A stretch of DNA of 64,000 nt. It comes from Rostratula benghalensis. Lineage: Eukaryota > Chordata > Aves > Charadriiformes > Rostratulidae. The stretch is taken from positions 2,173,796 through 2,237,795 of the forward strand of contig VXAI01000066.1 in assembly GCA_013399305.1 (NCBI GenBank), written 5' to 3'. Below the pieces are notes generated by a model that had not been told where the DNA came from, did not search any database, and saw only the letters and a program-made list of their open reading frames with translations. Made by a program: the position numbers and the translations under genes. This document shows positions 61,301-64,000 of this stretch, piece after piece (position 1 is the first letter of the stretch; each line of letters starts with the position of its first letter).

Positions 61301-61999
61301 GGGTTAGCCATGGAAAGGATGAGAATTCTGTGGGATCCTCAGGGGACAGATGCTAGAGATGTGCTAAATATCACCATCATCAAAATCATCAATCCGTTTC
61401 GTATCTCCCAAACGATCTGTCTTTGAAACCCACATTTTATCCTTTCCCATGATTTTTGCAATCGTCTACATACAATTTTCTTGAGATAAAATTCATACCT
61501 TATATAAATTATGTACATGGTCTTCCCTTTTAAAATCAGACCAATACATTAACCCATAACATATATAGTATTATTACCAATAATAATTCTTATTCTTATA
61601 ACTAAAAAGTAAACATAGTTTCAAAGGCACTGGAAGTGAAAATCCTGCAAACACTGTAGCTGCATGTCTTCCTCTTTCCAACTGTTGTTGCATCATTTTC
61701 CCTGTCATTTGAAATGGTATCCTTTGAGGAGGTGCATTTAGCATTTTTTGTGACTGTATTTAGGTAGTGCTTTTTGGCATTTGAAAAGATTATTTTAAAA
61801 CGGGAGCGTGAAAAAAACACTCAGGCAAAATAACATGTCATGCCAGGCTCATTATACTAAATATATTGCACAGCCTTAGTATTTTAACTCTGCTATTTTT
61901 CGTACCAAGGTACATCAACTCACTCTCACTTGGTGGCATTTCCACCTTAAGCTAAAACTAATTGCAGCAAGTTTCAGAAGACAAACCCGCTCAAATGGG
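58341..61999. other. Non-coding stretch, no gene found
   Basis: No supportable gene. A-run at 60343-60354 and a G-rich run at 60865-60878. A MIR-like GCCTCAGTGTCCCATTT word near 61244-61260 was considered and not called. Frames such as 58932-59243 on + have no recognisable domain and are matched by antisense frames of the same size. Confidence 0.55.
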
Positions 62000-62760
62000 T
62001 AAGCAGCTTCAGAGCAGACCCAGGCACAGGAGAGGAAGACGTGGAAGAGTGGGAGGGGAGGGAAGAGAAGTCATCCAGGTTCGCTGCCCCCAGCCCGTCC
62101 CACAGTGCAGAGGGACCCCAGGAGGCAAAGGGCTCTGGGTTGGAGGCACCGCTGGGTTAGGTGTCCCCATGCCTCCAGCCAGGCCCTGCCTTTCCTGCCT
62201 TTCACTCCCCATAGCTGTGGGGATGTGCCCAGTCCCTCCCGGGCACTGCCACAATCCCCCACACACCCTTGGCGAGCTCAACCACCGGCCGCACACCAGC
62301 CATGGCACACCAGCACACCATCCCCTTGCACGCTCACCTCCTCCACCTCAGAGAGAATGGCAACATTTTTCCCTGTTCCTGCACTTAATCTTTATTCCCT
62401 GTAAGGCCAGGGAATGCCTAAAATCTGGTGGGAATACCGCAAAAAGTGAGGTGAAGCCCCTTCACCTGCTGTGGCGACTGGCTTGTTTTTAAATGGCCAC
62501 CGTCGCACCTGAAATACAAGCCCGTGTATGTACGGCGTGAAACGTGTCACAGGAGGTTACATCCCCAGGGAAGGCAGAAAAACTGCATGCAGGAGCAGCC
62601 TGGAAATGCAGGAGACTCCAAAGTGTCCCCCGGCCCGATGGCACCGAGCGGAGTGACACGGTGGGGCTGGGGAAGCCGCCACCAACAAAGCACTGCCTGC
62701 AGCCAGCCCGCGGAGCCATCAGAGCGGGCTGCTCACCGCCTTGTTCGGATGAAGGCAAGA
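62000..62760. other. GC-rich stretch with scattered CpGs
   Basis: Clearly GC-richer than its surroundings, with CpGs concentrated at about 62500-62760 (TACGGCGTGAAACGTG, CCCGGCCCGATGG, GAGCGGAGTG). The longest frames (61962-62492 on +, 62489-62821 on -) are proline-, serine- and arginine-rich in the way GC-rich non-coding DNA gives, without domains. No promoter elements or exon boundaries could be argued. Confidence 0.4.
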
Positions 62761-63409
62761 TGCATAAAGAGGAATGAAAGAGGGAAAGGGGGCGAGTTAT
62801 AAAAAGAAAAGGAGAAATCATAAATTAAAAGAGGGAGACAAAAAAGCTCTGCTGAAAATTTTTTTCCTGCACAAAGCAGTAGTGGGAAAAGCATTAAGCG
62901 TTACTCTGTTTCTTCATCTAATGACACAGAAAAAAGTCTTTTTCTGCAAATAATTCAAGTAAACAATCTCCAGAAAGCATGAACAACAATACCAAATTTC
63001 TTGAAATTAGCCAAGCTCACAGAATCAGCAGGCTATTATTGCTGCTTGGAGGCTGCGTCTCCAAAACCGTGGATGAGGCAATTTGTGGGAGGGGGAGAAA
63101 AAAGGAGAAAAGGGCAGAAAAAACCAGCCCCTTCTTTCTCCATTGTCATTTACCTGGAATTTAGTTCCCTGTAAATTTCATTTCAAAGGGAAAAAACCCT
63201 ATGACAAACTCACCTTGGCTAAATATCGTTTACTGATTTATAAAAAAGATGTGATCCACTTTAACTTGCTAAACACTTTGTCACTGTTTTATATGCAGCA
63301 CTTCCAAAGAAGGGAAAAATAAAGGAGAGATTTTTAGGTCAAATGATTAAGGAGAAAAGGGATTTAAACCAACATTTTTTTTAAAGTTCTAATTGTTTGC
63401 TTATTGACA
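62761..63409. other. Non-coding purine-rich stretch
   Basis: A/G-rich on the + strand with several short A-runs (for example near 62836-62846, 63098-63122 and 63189-63196). No gene or mobile element recognised. Confidence 0.5.
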
Positions 63410-63900
63410 CCAATTTACATGGAGCCACTTAGTGAATAAAGGTTTTCACAGTACATGGCACTTCTTTATGTCAGTTTTTAGCCATCATGTCACAGCCTGG
63501 CTTGAAAAGAAGAAATGCTGAAAACTCGTAGGCCAGAAATGAACAGCCTATTAAGATCTGAAAAGCTGTCATCCCCACTGAAAAGACTTGCGTCAGCCAC
63601 TGAGGATATATTTTAAACCGCCTGTCCGCAAGAAAACTTTAATAATGCAGCCTTGCTCTAATGTCTTGTGAGAGGAGAGGCAATTTTACTTCTTCTATTA
63701 ACCCAACGTGATTACAATGGCTTATTTCATGGAATATTAAGTTCAAATTCTGCTCCCTGGGAGGACAATAAAAAAAAGAGTGTGCTTATGACATTGCCCG
63801 AAATAGCCACAAGGACCGCAACTCCTTGGTGCTTTTAATGCATCCAAGCAGTAATCCACCTTAATTTGCTAATGGTTAAGTAAATTAGCAACAAAATAAT
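63410..63900. promoter_or_regulatory. Enhancer-like block at right end (unproven)
   Basis: Contains TAATCC (63852-63857, OTX/PITX-type), then TTAATTTGCTAATGG and TAAATTAGC homeodomain words within about 40 bases. TTGCGTCAGCC near 63589-63599 is an AP-1/MAF half-site-like word. CpGs persist (TTGCCCGAAATAG, GACCGCAAC) in AT-rich DNA. The block may continue beyond the window. It is a candidate only. Confidence 0.28.
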
Positions 63901-64000
63901 AAAATACAAAAAGGTATCAACACAGGAGTAAAATGCTTTCCTCTAAAAAATATTAAAATAACAAAATGATGTTTTCATAAGGATGGCGGTGGCCTTTCAA

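Noticed and set aside
61962..62492. 176-codon + strand frame
   Set aside because: Proline-, arginine- and serine-rich composition follows from the GC-rich DNA, and overlapping frames of about 100 codons exist in another frame and on the opposite strand.
1..64000. CRISPR arrays, bacterial operons, phage or plasmid modules
   Set aside because: No regularly spaced repeats, no dense coding, and CR1 fragments show vertebrate nuclear DNA.

Overview
The window reads as vertebrate nuclear DNA, most likely from a bird. The best evidence is several short 3'-end fragments of CR1 retrotransposons (LINEs). The clearest, at 10989-11143, carries the word order typical of avian CR1 tails. Other repeats are scarce and there are no Alu, L1 or B1-type elements, which also fits a compact avian genome. 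Composition is AT-rich with scattered poly-A/T, CA/TG and G-runs. The species and the locus cannot be named from the sequence alone.

No protein-coding gene, exon, tRNA, rRNA or recognisable microRNA could be supported. Open frames exist on both strands; the longest is about 180 codons. All look like chance frames: no known domain, mixed low-complexity composition, and overlapping frames of similar length on the opposite strand. The window is therefore intergenic (part of a gene desert) or lies inside a very large intron.

Layout. 1-10.9 kb: AT-rich DNA with two possible MIR relics (about 2.5 and 6.5 kb), simple repeats and two enhancer-like blocks (about 4.0-4.2 and 7.8-8.0 kb). 11-34.5 kb: four CR1 tail fragments, a MIR relic near 29.9 kb, a 17-base G run at 32.1 kb and a TG-rich tract at 33.3 kb. 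34.5-49 kb: a small CpG-dense patch at 40.7 kb, then the most regulatory-looking part of the window. That part is a block with POU-type sites at 42.2-42.6 kb, followed by a G-quadruplex-type run and a motif-rich block at 43.2-43.6 kb. 49.5-55 kb: the best MIR relic (49.5 kb), enhancer-like blocks at 53.4-54.0 kb, and two copies of a palindromic 28-base repeat 610 bp apart (54.05 and 54.66 kb) that may bound an old mobile element. 55-64 kb: a weak CpG-island-like stretch (56.4-57.0 kb), a block at 58.1-58.3 kb, a GC-rich stretch at 62.0-62.8 kb and a motif-rich block at the right end.

If the enhancer-like blocks are real, the window would be part of the long-range regulatory landscape of a gene outside it. 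That is inference from motif content and repeat scarcity. No cross-species alignment was available, and no new gene system was found.
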